A stretch of 50,641 nucleotides of DNA. Origin: Clostridium uliginosum. Its GTDB lineage: Bacteria; Bacillota; Clostridia; Clostridiales; Clostridiaceae. Numbering within the stretch: the first letter of the stretch is position 1; each line of letters opens with the position of its first letter. The notes below the pieces were generated by a model. It was not told the origin of the DNA, did not search any database, and saw only the letters and a program-made list of their open reading frames with translations. The translations under genes and the position numbers were made by a program. The stretch spans positions 1-50,641 of the forward strand of contig NZ_FOMG01000028.1 in NCBI RefSeq assembly GCF_900112485.1, written 5' to 3'. This document shows positions 34,642 to 43,924 of the stretch, piece after piece.

Positions 34642-36009
34642 TTACTTAAGACTTGTTACATCAATCATTTTAAAGCCCTTTTCTTGTAAGATAGCTATTA
34701 ATTTTTTTAATGTTGAATTATCGTTATAAGTAAAGGTTGGCAAGCCTTTAGAATCCTCACTTAATGAAATAAAGTTATTTTCTAATCTAGGATGATAAAA
34801 TACGCTTCCCATTTTAGAAGTATCAGCCTTTTTAATTTTAGCTAAAGCAGTAGCTTCTTTACCTTGAGCAATATAGCCTAGTGGAGTTGAAATATAATAA
34901 GAAGAATTATTATAAGGACTTAATTGAGGCTTAGTTAAATCTGCTTTATCGATGCCATTATCATTAAATGGATAGTAAAGTATTTTAAAATATTTTTCTG
35001 CAATCTTATTTTGCTCTGGAGTTATTTCATAATGTGGAACTTCAAAGAAGTCTATTGGTATATCTAAATAAGAGGCAGTTTCAATAGCCTTTGTAATTTT
35101 CTCTTTAAACACATCAACTGAAGGTTCAAATTTACCAAATTCAAATCCAATAGCTGATTCATGATTTCCACATTGATGAGTATATCCATGAAGACCTATT
35201 ATTCCATTATGAGTTTTAAAATAATCTAAAGTATAAACCATTTCTGCAAGCTCAAAATTATTTTTAGTTATAGGGTCATTATCAATATTATGCTTAGGAT
35301 TTATATACCTTGGAATCCAAGCAATATGATAAGAAACCTTTTTTTGATTCATGTAACTAGCAATTATACGAAGATTTTCAAAGTAATATTTATCATAAGG
35401 CTCAGAGCTTAAACATATATCTTCAAATCTTATGAAACCTATCTGAATATCTTTAGAATTATAAGGAGTAACATTGTCCATATTAACACCATTTGTTTTG
35501 AAATTAATTATTTTGTTATCCTTATCCCACCTAGTATATAAATTAAGCATATTAGCAAGGTCAGAAAATCCAAGATAATAAATGTGATCATCAGTTATAA
35601 GTTTCTCTTTTAAAGTAAAAGTTTTATCTGGACATTTAACAGTGTTGTCTAATGTGTTAATTGAATAATTAGAGCCATTAATTTTTAGATTCAATGAATT
35701 TTCACTTTTTGCACTGTCTCCATTTAAATCTGAGATAATTTCATTTAAAGGGAAATAATATCTATTTTTATTAAGATATATTGGCAAGGTAAAGTTTAAA
35801 GTTTTACCATCAATTTTAAGGCTTACATTATCTTTTGGCATATCAAAACCATTAAAGTTAGAATAATCGGTATCAAGTTTATCACCAATTTGAGAAGAAG
35901 ACTTATTTGAAATTTCTTTGTTGTTATTTACTTGAGCTTGGTTATTACAACCTACTAAAAAAATTATAATAAGTAATAAAAAAATATACTTAAATCCTTT
36001 ATTTATCAT
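34642..36009 (-). CDS. Lipoprotein with stalk-like domain and polysaccharide-deacetylase-like (DUF2334-type) domain
   Basis: A 455-residue lipoprotein: signal peptide with lipobox LVGC (Cys21), then a Asn/Ser-rich linker. Residues 55-170 resemble a copper-amine-oxidase-N/stalk domain (SLKIDGKTLNFTLPIYLNKN, YYFPLNEI). Residues 185-455 resemble DUF2334/NodB-like enzymes: IGFIRFEDICL holds an acidic residue, IGLHGYTHQCG the metal-binding His pair, and FYHPRL a late His. De-N-acetylation of a cell-envelope glycan is plausible. The rc upstream has AGAAAGGATTTACTA before ATG 36009. Monocistronic, transcribed toward the HEPN pairs. Confidence 0.72.
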   Translation of the reverse strand: MINKGFKYIFLLLIIIFLVGCNNQAQVNNNKEISNKSSSQIGDKLDTDYSNFNGFDMPKDNVSLKIDGKTLNFTLPIYLNKNRYYFPLNEIISDLNGDSAKSENSLNLKINGSNYSINTLDNTVKCPDKTFTLKEKLITDDHIYYLGFSDLANMLNLYTRWDKDNKIINFKTNGVNMDNVTPYNSKDIQIGFIRFEDICLSSEPYDKYYFENLRIIASYMNQKKVSYHIAWIPRYINPKHNIDNDPITKNNFELAEMVYTLDYFKTHNGIIGLHGYTHQCGNHESAIGFEFGKFEPSVDVFKEKITKAIETASYLDIPIDFFEVPHYEITPEQNKIAEKYFKILYYPFNDNGIDKADLTKPQLSPYNNSSYYISTPLGYIAQGKEATALAKIKKADTSKMGSVFYHPRLENNFISLSEDSKGLPTFTYNDNSTLKKLIAILQEKGFKMIDVTSLK

Positions 36010-36056
36010 TAGTAAATCCTTTCTATATGCGTATTTTATAGTAAATTACTAGTAAG

Positions 36057-36255
36057 TCGAAATATGATAAATAATTACTATGCAAGACTAGAAAAGTTGC
36101 ACTAACAGTTTCTAACGTTTTAAGTTGCATCCATTAGAGATTGTTCCAAAGACAAGCTTTTGACAATCACATAATGGAACAACTTGAAACGATGAAACAG
36201 TAAGTACAATTTTTCAATGCTTACTACGCAATTATTTATCATATTTCTTTGATAC
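36057..36255. repeat. Palindromic repeat, family P1-related, plus half copy at 36296-36358
   Basis: A palindrome of about 200 bp with outer arms AAATATGATAAATAATTACT and the inverse AATTATTTATCATATTTCTTT; the centre is near ATTGTTCCAAAGACAAGC. The left arm is repeated in diverged form at 36296-36358, preceded by a diverged copy of its flank, so a partial tandem duplication is present. No gene lies between 36010 and 36535. Confidence 0.7.
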
Positions 36256-36439
36256 TGATAATTTATAGTAATTTTCTAGATTAGTAATGGTAAATAGAAA
36301 TATGGCAAGTAATTACTATGAAAAACTAGAAAAAAATTGCATTAATAGTTTCTAATACTATGTAATATACATATATATTGTGTTGAATTAATTAGCAATA
36401 TTCTTAAAAGAGATTTTAAATATGTCTAATTGTAGTTTT

Positions 36440-36486
36440 TGTTTTAAGTAAATAGTTTATAGGATATAATAGTTATAAGAATATAG
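36440..36486 (+). promoter_or_regulatory. 47-bp duplicated promoter region, copy 2
   Basis: Identical to 33688-33734, with TATAAT at the corresponding position. Here it stands 50 bp upstream of the AAA-ATPase/PD-(D/E)XK gene. Confidence 0.65.
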
Positions 36487-36535
36487 AATATAAGCCATTG
36501 AAAAGAAGAATTTTCAAATATGGGAGGCGAGTATT

Positions 36536-38236
36536 ATAAAAAAGAAACTACCAATTGGAATAGATGATTTTAAGACATTAATAGAAGAAAATTATTATTT
36601 TGTAGATAAAAGTTTACTTATTAAAGAATTTATAGATAATTCAGCTAATGTAATTTTAATTCCAAGACCACGAAGATTTGGTAAGACATTGAACATGAGT
36701 ATGATAAAGTATTTTTTTGATATAAATATGAAAGAGGAATCAAGAAAATTATTTAAAGGATTAAATATTGAGAAAGATAAGCAAATTCTAAAGTTTCAAG
36801 GTGAATATCCAGTTATATTTATTACACTTAAGGAATTAAAGAGCGATAGCTTTGAAGGCTTTTTAAATAAACTAAGGCTTATAGTATCAAAAGAATTTTC
36901 AAGACATCAAAATATAATAAATAATGAAAAGCTTAATGAAAGTGATCTTTCATATATAAAAAGAATTATAACTGGGATAGCAAGCAAAGAGGATTTAGAA
37001 TTTAGCATCATTTCTTTAACTGAATTATTTTTTAAATATTATAATAAAAAAGTTATATTACTTATAGATGAGTATGATGTTCCAATTCAAGAAGGATATA
37101 TGAATGGTTACTATAATAAAGTAATAAGTTTTATGAGAAATTTATTAGGGGCAGGGCTTAAAGGTAATTTGTATGTAGAAAAAGCAATGTTAACTGGAAT
37201 ACTTAGGGTTGCGAAAGAAAGTATTTTTTCAGGACTTAATAATTTGGAAGTTGATACAATAATTAAAAATAAATTTAGTGATAAGTTTGGTTTTCTGGAA
37301 AATGATATAGATCAAATTTTATCGTATTATAAAAAAGATGAAACAAATAAAGAAAAAGATATGCTGAAAGAATGGTATAATGGCTATGTTTTTGGAAATA
37401 ATGTTATATACAATCCATGGTCAGTACTAAATTATATTGATAATTATGAAGAAGGATTTAAACCATATTGGATTAATAGCAGCGAGAATATTTTAGTTAA
37501 GAAAATTCTTTCAAATGGTGATGAAGAGATAAAGAAGGAATTTCAAGATTTAATAGAAAATAAATCTATTGAAAAAGTCATAGACGACAATATAGTAATG
37601 GGAGAAATTGAAGGTTCAAGTGAAAGTGTATGGAGCTTTTTACTTATGACTGGATACTTAAAAGTAACTAAAAAGGAAAATATAGAAGGAATCTTACAGT
37701 GTACTTTAGAAATCCCCAATAAAGAAGTTTATATATACTTTAAAAACATGATATTAAAATGGTTTGATGATAGTCTAAGTATGTTAAAGTATAAAAATAT
37801 GCTTGATGCTTTAATAAATGGAGATATTGAAAATTTTGGCTATATTTTTAAAGAGTTTGTTATAAATAATTTAAGTTATTTTGATATTTCAGGGAAAGAG
37901 CCAGAAAAAATTTATCATGCTTTCGTACTTGGAATGTTAATTTCACTTTCAGATAATTATGAGGTTAAATCAAATAAAGAAAGTGGATATGGAAGATATG
38001 ATGTAATGATAATTCCAAAGAATAATTTAAAAAATGGAATAATAATTGAGTTTAAAAAAATAAATGAATTCTCAAAAGAAACAATTGAAGAAGGAATATC
38101 TAAAGCTCTAAAGCAAATTGAAGATAAAAAATATGAAACAGAACTTTTAAATAAAGGTATTAAAAATATTATAAAACTTGCAATTGTATTCAAAGGTAAA
38201 AATGTAGAAGTAACACAAAAAAGCAAAAGCTATTGA
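36536..38236 (+). CDS. AAA-ATPase-like/PD-(D/E)XK nuclease family protein with mutated start codon
   Basis: About 566 residues if read from codon ATA 36536. AAA-ATPase-like (PF09820-type) domain: Walker A-like RPRRFGKT near 49, Walker B VILLIDEYD near 180. C-terminal DUF1703-type PD-(D/E)XK nuclease: YGRYDVMIIPK then GIIIEFKK (residues about 480-502). The open frame extends upstream of TTG 36689 to GGGAGG. Alignment with the relic at 162 puts its ATG opposite ATA 36536. A TTG 36689 start would lose Walker A, so the gene is either inactivated, or started inefficiently at ATA 36536 or ATT 36533. Cellular role unknown; such proteins are multi-copy in clostridia. Confidence 0.75.
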   Translation: MKKKLPIGIDDFKTLIEENYYFVDKSLLIKEFIDNSANVILIPRPRRFGKTLNMSMIKYFFDINMKEESRKLFKGLNIEKDKQILKFQGEYPVIFITLKELKSDSFEGFLNKLRLIVSKEFSRHQNIINNEKLNESDLSYIKRIITGIASKEDLEFSIISLTELFFKYYNKKVILLIDEYDVPIQEGYMNGYYNKVISFMRNLLGAGLKGNLYVEKAMLTGILRVAKESIFSGLNNLEVDTIIKNKFSDKFGFLENDIDQILSYYKKDETNKEKDMLKEWYNGYVFGNNVIYNPWSVLNYIDNYEEGFKPYWINSSENILVKKILSNGDEEIKKEFQDLIENKSIEKVIDDNIVMGEIEGSSESVWSFLLMTGYLKVTKKENIEGILQCTLEIPNKEVYIYFKNMILKWFDDSLSMLKYKNMLDALINGDIENFGYIFKEFVINNLSYFDISGKEPEKIYHAFVLGMLISLSDNYEVKSNKESGYGRYDVMIIPKNNLKNGIIIEFKKINEFSKETIEEGISKALKQIEDKKYETELLNKGIKNIIKLAIVFKGKNVEVTQKSKSY

Positions 38237-38310
38237 TAACAAACTAAGAAATTAACAAATTGAAGATACAAATATGCTGATGACAACCTAAATTACTATA
38301 GAAAGAACAA

Positions 38311-38587
38311 GGGTCTGTCTCATAATACGAATCATTTAATGATATGATGTATATTCAAAAAAAAGAAATAGAAATAACATTTGTGGAAGAAGCATTGAAA
38401 AATAAGCTTAGAGTTTCTTCATTTGAAATTGTTCCATAAATGATTGTCCTAATGCATATTAGGAGCAATCTTTTATGGGTACAACTTTAAATGTTAGAAA
38501 CTCTTAGCTTATTTTTCTAGTCTTCTTTAATAAATGTTATTTCTATTTCTTTACTATTACTTCACTTGGTAATTCAGAGACAGCCCC
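38311..38587. repeat. Long palindromic repeat, family P1, copy 2
   Basis: About 277 bp, bounded by GGGTCTGTCTC and GAGACAGCC. The arms contain GAAATAGAAATAACATTT and its inverse; the centre is near TGCATATTAGGAGCAATC. Inverted copy of 3018-3259. No coding capacity. Confidence 0.8.
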
Positions 38588-38983
38588 TTGTATGATTAAG
38601 CCATATCTTAGTTACATTCAAAAAAGTAATAGACTTGTATACTTATTCATTATTTTCTTTCATGTACCTTAATTAGAAATATTTATACATTTTTTTAATA
38701 CTTTCAAAAAAAGGTACCTAAAGTTAATTTTATATTTGTACTATATGACAAAGAGATTTCATGGAATTATAAACCACTACTAGGAAATTAAACTTAAAAA
38801 CCAAATTAATAGAACATATATAACATTATGTCATTAAATGATTTTTAAACTCAGATGGAATTTATTTATAAAAAATATTATTCTTCATAATAAACATTTA
38901 TAAAAAGTTATTTAGTAGTATATATATTTATTTTTCACTTAAAACTGAAAACTTATAAATACTAATTACTGGATAAATTTTGG
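38588..38983. other. Gene-free 400 bp before the cell-wall protein promoter
   Basis: AT-rich with no gene. Bases 38619-38675 resemble 29066-29123 (see that entry). Nothing else recognisable. Confidence 0.4.
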
Positions 38984-39011
38984 TTGACATGAAGAAAGTT
39001 TTTGATATAAT
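38984..39011 (+). promoter_or_regulatory. Consensus sigma-A promoter with extended -10
   Basis: Perfect TTGACA (38984-38989), 16-bp spacer, TGA plus perfect TATAAT (39006-39011). The start codon at 39164 implies a leader of about 145 nt, which contains no gene. Among the strongest-looking promoters in the window. Confidence 0.85.
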
Positions 39012-39163
39012 GATAAAAGTAGGTTTAACAAGAAAAATAAACCAAGTTAAATAAAGTTAAATGTGCAATAATGTTCATGGATAGTCAATATCTAACTTTA
39101 CAATAATATGTAGTGATGGTATAATTTATCATGAAATTAGAAAAATTAGGAGGGAAAGAAATT

Positions 39164-40966
39164 ATGTTTAAAAGAGCAAATAAAATGACAGCTTTATTAG
39201 TAGCTGCCGCAGCAGTAGTTTCATTAGTTCCAGCTACTGGAGTTAATGCAGCAGACGTAAAGAGAATAGAATCAAAGGATGGTACTGTTTATAACGCACA
39301 AGCTTACAAAGATGGATCTTTCGTTATTGACGGAGATGTTGTTAAAGAAGATAATGATGAAGTTTACTTCTTAAAAGATGGTAAATACACTCCATTACAA
39401 GATTTAGATTCAGGAGATGATTTTGAAGGAGTTAAATCTGCAAAATACCTTGAAATGCAAGGTGGAGATTACTTTGTTGATTTAACAAACGGTAAAGTAA
39501 CAGATGATAACGTTAGAGAAGATAATGCAGATGATGCAGCTTCAGCTTTAAGAAAGAACGTTAAAAAAGATACTGATGGAAGATATAAGGAAGATTCTTC
39601 ATCAAGTAATGGCGTTTATGGTTCTGAAGCACTTCCAAATTTAGACAATGCACAAATTGAAGGTTCTAAATATGGTGATACTTGGTATAAAACTAAATAT
39701 GCTGATAAAAAGATAACAGGTCTTGAATATAATGTATATGCTGATGCAAAAGGAAAATACATTGATGCTGACTACAATATAGGTAAAATTAAAGTTGAAA
39801 CTGTAACAGGATCTTCAGTTACTTTAAAGAATACTGATGCAGATAAGCTTAAAGAAGATGAAGATACACAAGCAGCTGTTACCGTTATAGGCACACTTAC
39901 ACAAGATTCAAAAAACATTTATAGAAAAGCAACTATAACTGTTACAAGTAAAGAAAATATAGCTCAAATAAACGGAGTTAATATATATCAAGAAGATAAG
40001 AATGGTAAAGAGGTAAAAACTGTTTTCACAGATGCTTCAGAAAATGCGATTACTAAAGCAAATGCAAAATCTACAAAAGTAGTAAAATTTGATGTTATTC
40101 AAAAGATATCAAAAGAACAAGCTTCTGATGATATTGACGGAGCTAAATATGCTAAGACTGTAAATACTTATATAATATCTAAGGATAATGGAGAAGAACC
40201 AAAATCAGGAGATAAAAATGAAATGTTAGCTGGAACTGGTGTTGAATATACTGTAGCTGACGGAAAAATAGTTGCATATGATAAAACTAATAAGAAGGTT
40301 CAAGCTATAGAATTAAAATCAAAGAGTTCATATTACTATACAGATGTACATGATTTCAATGATGATGAGATAGAAGCTCTTGATACAGATGTAGATGGAA
40401 ACTTATGGATGGTAGATGATGGATTCGTTTATAAATTTGATAACGATGAAGATTGGGATAAAGTTTATAAAGTAGATGGATCAATGAATAAATTATCAGT
40501 TTACAATAAAGACAACATGGTTATTTGGAGCGATAAGGATAAGGATGATGAAGTTTATTCTATAATCGGAGCTAAAGACAAAGAAGATGAAAAGCCAGTT
40601 GTAGCTACTAAAGGATGGGTACAAGCTACTGATGGTACTTGGACTTATGTTAATGAAGACGGAACTAAGGCTACTGGTTGGTTAAACTTAGCTGGAACTT
40701 GGTACTACATGAACGATAACGGAGTTATGGCTACTGGCTGGAAGATCGTTAACGGAACTTGGTACTACTTAAATGATTCAGGTTCAATGGCTACTGGCTG
40801 GAAGAACGTTAGTGGTACTTGGTACTTCTTAGAACCATCAGGTGCTATGAAAACTGGATGGTACAAAGATGGTGATACTTGGTATTACTTAAACGCTAAT
40901 GGTTCAATGGCTGCTAACACAACTGTTGATGGATGTAACCTAGGAGCTAACGGAGCTTGGATTTAG
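39164..40966 (+). CDS. Secreted cell-wall-binding-repeat protein with unrecognised N-terminal domain (paralogue 1)
   Basis: A 600-residue exported protein. Signal peptide 1-30 (LVAAAAVVSLVPATGVNAA). Residues 30-470 form a charged, Asp/Lys-rich region that I do not recognise but that is shared with the protein at 43925: YNAQAYKDG, YVDLTNGKVTD-like YFVDLTNGKVTD, YNIGKIKVE, IDGAKYAKTV, VDGNLWMVDDGFVYKFDND. Residues 480-600 are choline-binding-type repeats of about 20 residues (GTWYYMNDNGVMATGWK and similar, five units) that attach to wall polymers. AGGAGGG picks ATG 39164 over an upstream ATG at 39131. Strong promoter, long leader and strong terminator suggest an abundant surface protein. Confidence 0.82.
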   Translation: MFKRANKMTALLVAAAAVVSLVPATGVNAADVKRIESKDGTVYNAQAYKDGSFVIDGDVVKEDNDEVYFLKDGKYTPLQDLDSGDDFEGVKSAKYLEMQGGDYFVDLTNGKVTDDNVREDNADDAASALRKNVKKDTDGRYKEDSSSSNGVYGSEALPNLDNAQIEGSKYGDTWYKTKYADKKITGLEYNVYADAKGKYIDADYNIGKIKVETVTGSSVTLKNTDADKLKEDEDTQAAVTVIGTLTQDSKNIYRKATITVTSKENIAQINGVNIYQEDKNGKEVKTVFTDASENAITKANAKSTKVVKFDVIQKISKEQASDDIDGAKYAKTVNTYIISKDNGEEPKSGDKNEMLAGTGVEYTVADGKIVAYDKTNKKVQAIELKSKSSYYYTDVHDFNDDEIEALDTDVDGNLWMVDDGFVYKFDNDEDWDKVYKVDGSMNKLSVYNKDNMVIWSDKDKDDEVYSIIGAKDKEDEKPVVATKGWVQATDGTWTYVNEDGTKATGWLNLAGTWYYMNDNGVMATGWKIVNGTWYYLNDSGSMATGWKNVSGTWYFLEPSGAMKTGWYKDGDTWYYLNANGSMAANTTVDGCNLGANGAWI

Positions 40967-40984
40967 ATAAAATCTAACTTCATA

Positions 40985-41017
40985 TAAAAAAGGATGAGTT
41001 TTACTCATCCTTTTTTT
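40985..41017 (+). terminator. Strong rho-independent terminator
   Basis: AAAAAAGGATGAG, TTTTA loop, CTCATCCTTTTTTT: stem of 7 GC-containing pairs extended by A/T pairs and a T-run, 18 bp after the stop at 40966. Confidence 0.92.
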
Positions 41018-41020
41018 ATT

Positions 41021-41244
41021 GGCTATGTTTTAATATAGTGTTGATATTGTTACATTTTTGTTCAGTGGGCATTAGAATTAGACTTTTAGAACTCTTAATG
41101 AGTATTGTCACATTAGTTGCTTGTCCGAAGCTTGTCTTTGGAGCAAGCTGAAATGGGACTATATTCATTTAGATGTTCTTAAGTTTAATTCTTTAGCCCA
41201 CTGAACAATATGTAACAATATCAACACGGTTTTAAAACATAGCC
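41021..41244. repeat. Long palindromic repeat, family P2, copy 1
   Basis: 224 bp bounded by GGCTATGTTTTAA and TTAAAACATAGCC. Arms of about 100 bp are nearly complementary (GTGTTGATATTGTTACAT, GTTCAGTGGGC and their inverses), with a centre around GCTTGTCCGAAGCTTGTC. Copies at 45645-45867 (inverted), 49663-49884 (diverged) and a half copy at 34553-34634. No coding capacity. Confidence 0.85.
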
Positions 41245-41357
41245 TTAATTTAAATAGATTAAATTTTTCACAATAAATACTTTAGTTTTTTCATATATAT
41301 ACGATAATTAAATATTGTGGAACTTTTTGATTAAACCATTAAGAGAGGGGAGGAATA

Positions 41358-41402
41358 TTGTCAAAAAAAGAAAATTTATTTTGGCAATTAATAAAAAGAT
41401 GA
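41358..41402 (+). CDS. Possible 14-residue leader peptide coupled to the next gene
   Basis: GGGGAGG at 41347-41353 sits before TTG 41358, which opens MSKKENLFWQLIKR and stops at TGA 41400-41402. The stop overlaps the next ATG (ATGA). The strong ribosome site matches the leader better than the main gene, whose own ATG has only AAAAAG before it. The alternative is that the main gene starts at an in-frame ATT just before. Confidence 0.35.
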   Translation: MSKKENLFWQLIKR

Positions 41403-43636
41403 AAATGAATTTTAAAAGGGTGATTTCACAGCTGTTAATATTTGCTTTGATGATAACAACTGTGCAAATTGGAAATATAAAAGGAGCTAATGCGATAGAT
41501 TTGGATCTTGGATTTACTGCAAGTAGCAATGGTAATAATATAGCTATAAATAAAATAGATTCAAACTACCAAACTGATGAAATTGATATGTCTGTATCTA
41601 CTATTAATATAAAGTCAAGTGGTACTTCATATTATAAGATTGAAGAAGTTACTTCAAGTTCTAGTGGGGTTACAGTTATTAACTCAGGAAGTGGTTCAAA
41701 TACTTCTGCTAAAATTGTAATAACTCAATATAATGACTTTTATGCAACAATAAAAGTAAAAGATTTAGGTACTAATGAAATTAAATCTTATAATGTAAAG
41801 TTTAAATTTTCAGAAGATAATTCTGATGCATTTAAGTTTGATACGATTGATGTTGCTTGTGGAACTGGATATTCTACACATATAGGTGTAGATTATAAAG
41901 ATAGTGATCCAGATACTGGGGATTATGCTTTATCTAACCTTCCAGATAATATAGATAATGTTAAGGTATCTATATTAGATGCAAATGCTAAGCCTATAAC
42001 ATCAGGAGTCCAAATAACAATGAATGGTAGTTCAAGTAATTTTAAATTAGTTGGAGGAGATAATAAGGTAATTATAAAGAGGACTGTTAATGGACATACG
42101 AAAGTATTTAATTTAATACTTTCTAAAAAAGGAAGTGCAACATTAAAGTCATTAACAGGGGTAACACTTTCACCAAGTTTTAATTCAGACACAACTGAGT
42201 ATACAGTTAATGTGCCAACTACTCAAACTACTGTAACTTTAAACCCAACAGCAACAGATAATAGTTCTACTATAAAGGTTAATGGAGTCATTGTAAGAAG
42301 TGGAACTAACAGTCAAGCTATTTCATTAAAAGAAGGTAGAAATAATATTGTTGTTAAGGTTACTACGCCAGATGGACAAGCTAGTGCTTATAATGTTGAA
42401 GTAAATCGTGCTGAAGCACCAAGAAGTTCATGTTTAAAATCATTAACTATAAATTCTGCACCTCTTGCACCAGGCTTTAATAAGGATACATATGAGTATA
42501 CTTCAAGTGTTGATAATAAAGTTACTGCAGTAACAGTTACTCCAACAGCAGAATTTGCTACTTCAACTCTTAAAGTTAATGGTAAGAGTGTTGCAAATGG
42601 AGGTACTACAGGATTTATTAGCTTAGATGAGGGATCAAATGATATAGATATACAAGTTACTGATGTAAAAGGAGATACAACTGATTATAAGGTTACTGTA
42701 ACAAGAAGATATGGTAAGGATAATGTAAGACTTGGAAGTCTTAAGACTACAGAGGGAACTTTATCTCCAAAGTTCGATCCAGAAACTTATCTTTATACAG
42801 TTAAGGTAGATAGAGCTGTTTCAAAGCTTAAAATTGTATTTGCTGCACAAAACGATAAGGCAGTTGTTAAAGTAGAAGATAAGGAGTATGCAAGTGCTCA
42901 ACAATCAGATTATATAGATTTAAAGATTGGTGCAAATCTTGTAAATATTAATGTAGTAGCTGAGGATAAAAAAACTACAACTAATTATAAGGTAAGCATA
43001 ATCAGAGATAAGGTAGAAGCTGTTAATGAATGGGTTCTTGCTGGAGATGCATGGACTTTTTATGATGCAACAGGAACTCAAGTTAAAAATAGATGGGTTA
43101 AGTATGATAATAACTGGTATTTTGTAAATGTAAGTGGATATAGGGAAGAAAACGGATGGATTTTAGAAAGTAATAAGTGGTACTATTTAAATCCAGATGG
43201 AACTATGAAAACTGGTTGGTATAAGGGGAATGGGTACTGGTATTACCTTCAAGGTGATGGTTCTATGAAAAGTTCCGGCTGGGGTCAATACGATAAAGAA
43301 TGGTATATGCTTAATGAAAATGGAATGATGCAAACAGGATGGATTTTACGTGATGGATACTACTATTATTTACAAGATAGTGGAGTTATGAAAAAGGGCT
43401 GGCAATATTATGATAAGAACTGGTATTATTTAAATGATGACGGAACTATGAGAAGAGGTTGGTTATATACTGGTAAAGAATTCTATTATTTAGATTATTC
43501 TGGATATGCGAAAATGGGATGGCAATATATTGATGGTATATGGTATTACTTTGATTATTCTGGAAAAATGAAGACAGGAAATTTATTCTTAGATGGAAAA
43601 TGGTACTATTTAAATTCAGATGGTTCTTTACAATAA
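41399..43636 (+). CDS. Secreted protein with cadherin-like domains and cell-wall-binding repeats
   Basis: A 745-residue exported protein. Signal region 1-34 (ISQLLIFALMITTVQIG, ending GANA). Residues 35-245 are beta-rich and unrecognised. Three cadherin-like beta-sandwich domains (PF12733 type) follow, at about 250-340, 342-440 and 442-540, each opening L-SL and having YTV.VP-like strands (LSPSFNSDTTEYTVNV, APGFNKDTYEYTSSV, LSPKFDPETYLYTVKV). Residues 545-745 hold about nine choline-binding-type repeats (NKWYYLNPDGTMKTGWYK and similar). It lies between two paralogues with the same anchor type. ATG 41399 chosen; upstream in-frame starts (TTG 41315) lack a ribosome site. Confidence 0.85.
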   Translation: MKMNFKRVISQLLIFALMITTVQIGNIKGANAIDLDLGFTASSNGNNIAINKIDSNYQTDEIDMSVSTINIKSSGTSYYKIEEVTSSSSGVTVINSGSGSNTSAKIVITQYNDFYATIKVKDLGTNEIKSYNVKFKFSEDNSDAFKFDTIDVACGTGYSTHIGVDYKDSDPDTGDYALSNLPDNIDNVKVSILDANAKPITSGVQITMNGSSSNFKLVGGDNKVIIKRTVNGHTKVFNLILSKKGSATLKSLTGVTLSPSFNSDTTEYTVNVPTTQTTVTLNPTATDNSSTIKVNGVIVRSGTNSQAISLKEGRNNIVVKVTTPDGQASAYNVEVNRAEAPRSSCLKSLTINSAPLAPGFNKDTYEYTSSVDNKVTAVTVTPTAEFATSTLKVNGKSVANGGTTGFISLDEGSNDIDIQVTDVKGDTTDYKVTVTRRYGKDNVRLGSLKTTEGTLSPKFDPETYLYTVKVDRAVSKLKIVFAAQNDKAVVKVEDKEYASAQQSDYIDLKIGANLVNINVVAEDKKTTTNYKVSIIRDKVEAVNEWVLAGDAWTFYDATGTQVKNRWVKYDNNWYFVNVSGYREENGWILESNKWYYLNPDGTMKTGWYKGNGYWYYLQGDGSMKSSGWGQYDKEWYMLNENGMMQTGWILRDGYYYYLQDSGVMKKGWQYYDKNWYYLNDDGTMRRGWLYTGKEFYYLDYSGYAKMGWQYIDGIWYYFDYSGKMKTGNLFLDGKWYYLNSDGSLQ

Positions 43637-43650
43637 TAAGAACATATATT

Positions 43651-43683
43651 AAAAACACACCGATTATGGTGTGTTTTTTTTCT
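43651..43683 (+). terminator. Rho-independent terminator
   Basis: AAAACACACC, GATTAT loop, GGTGTGTTTTTTTT: a 10-bp stem with a long T-run, 15 bp after the stop. Confidence 0.92.
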
Positions 43684-43812
43684 TTAAATGAAGAAATAAA
43701 GCATAGATTATATAAAATTCCAATGAATTTAATAACATTAGTACCTGAAAATTATTATAATTCATTTTAATTCTTTTAAAGGAAATATAATTATATTAAA
43801 ATTATACAAAAA

Positions 43813-43846
43813 ACTATTCCCAAAGCTTGTCTACCATGTTAGAATA
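43813..43846 (+). promoter_or_regulatory. Promoter motif shared with the two-component system
   Basis: ACTATTCC, spacer, TCTACCATGTTAGAATAA. The same arrangement (ACCATTCC, TCTATCATGTTAGAATAA) occurs at 47421-47454. TAGAAT would be the -10; no normal -35. AAAAACGACAAA also follows both, about 30-40 bp downstream. Confidence 0.45.
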
Positions 43847-43924
43847 AAAACTGTAATTGAAAAACAAACAACAAAAAACGACAAATGACAAAAAATATAA
43901 TACAAAAATTCAGGGGGATTGAAA

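Noticed and set aside
40610..40966. Tandem DNA repeats as a mobile or satellite element
   Set aside because: They encode the known 20-residue wall-binding repeats; codon-level variation shows protein-level conservation.
43860..43900. Spo0A box (TGTCGAA-like) in the wall-protein promoter
   Set aside because: The reverse strand gives TTTGTCGTTTT, two mismatches from the core, too weak to call.
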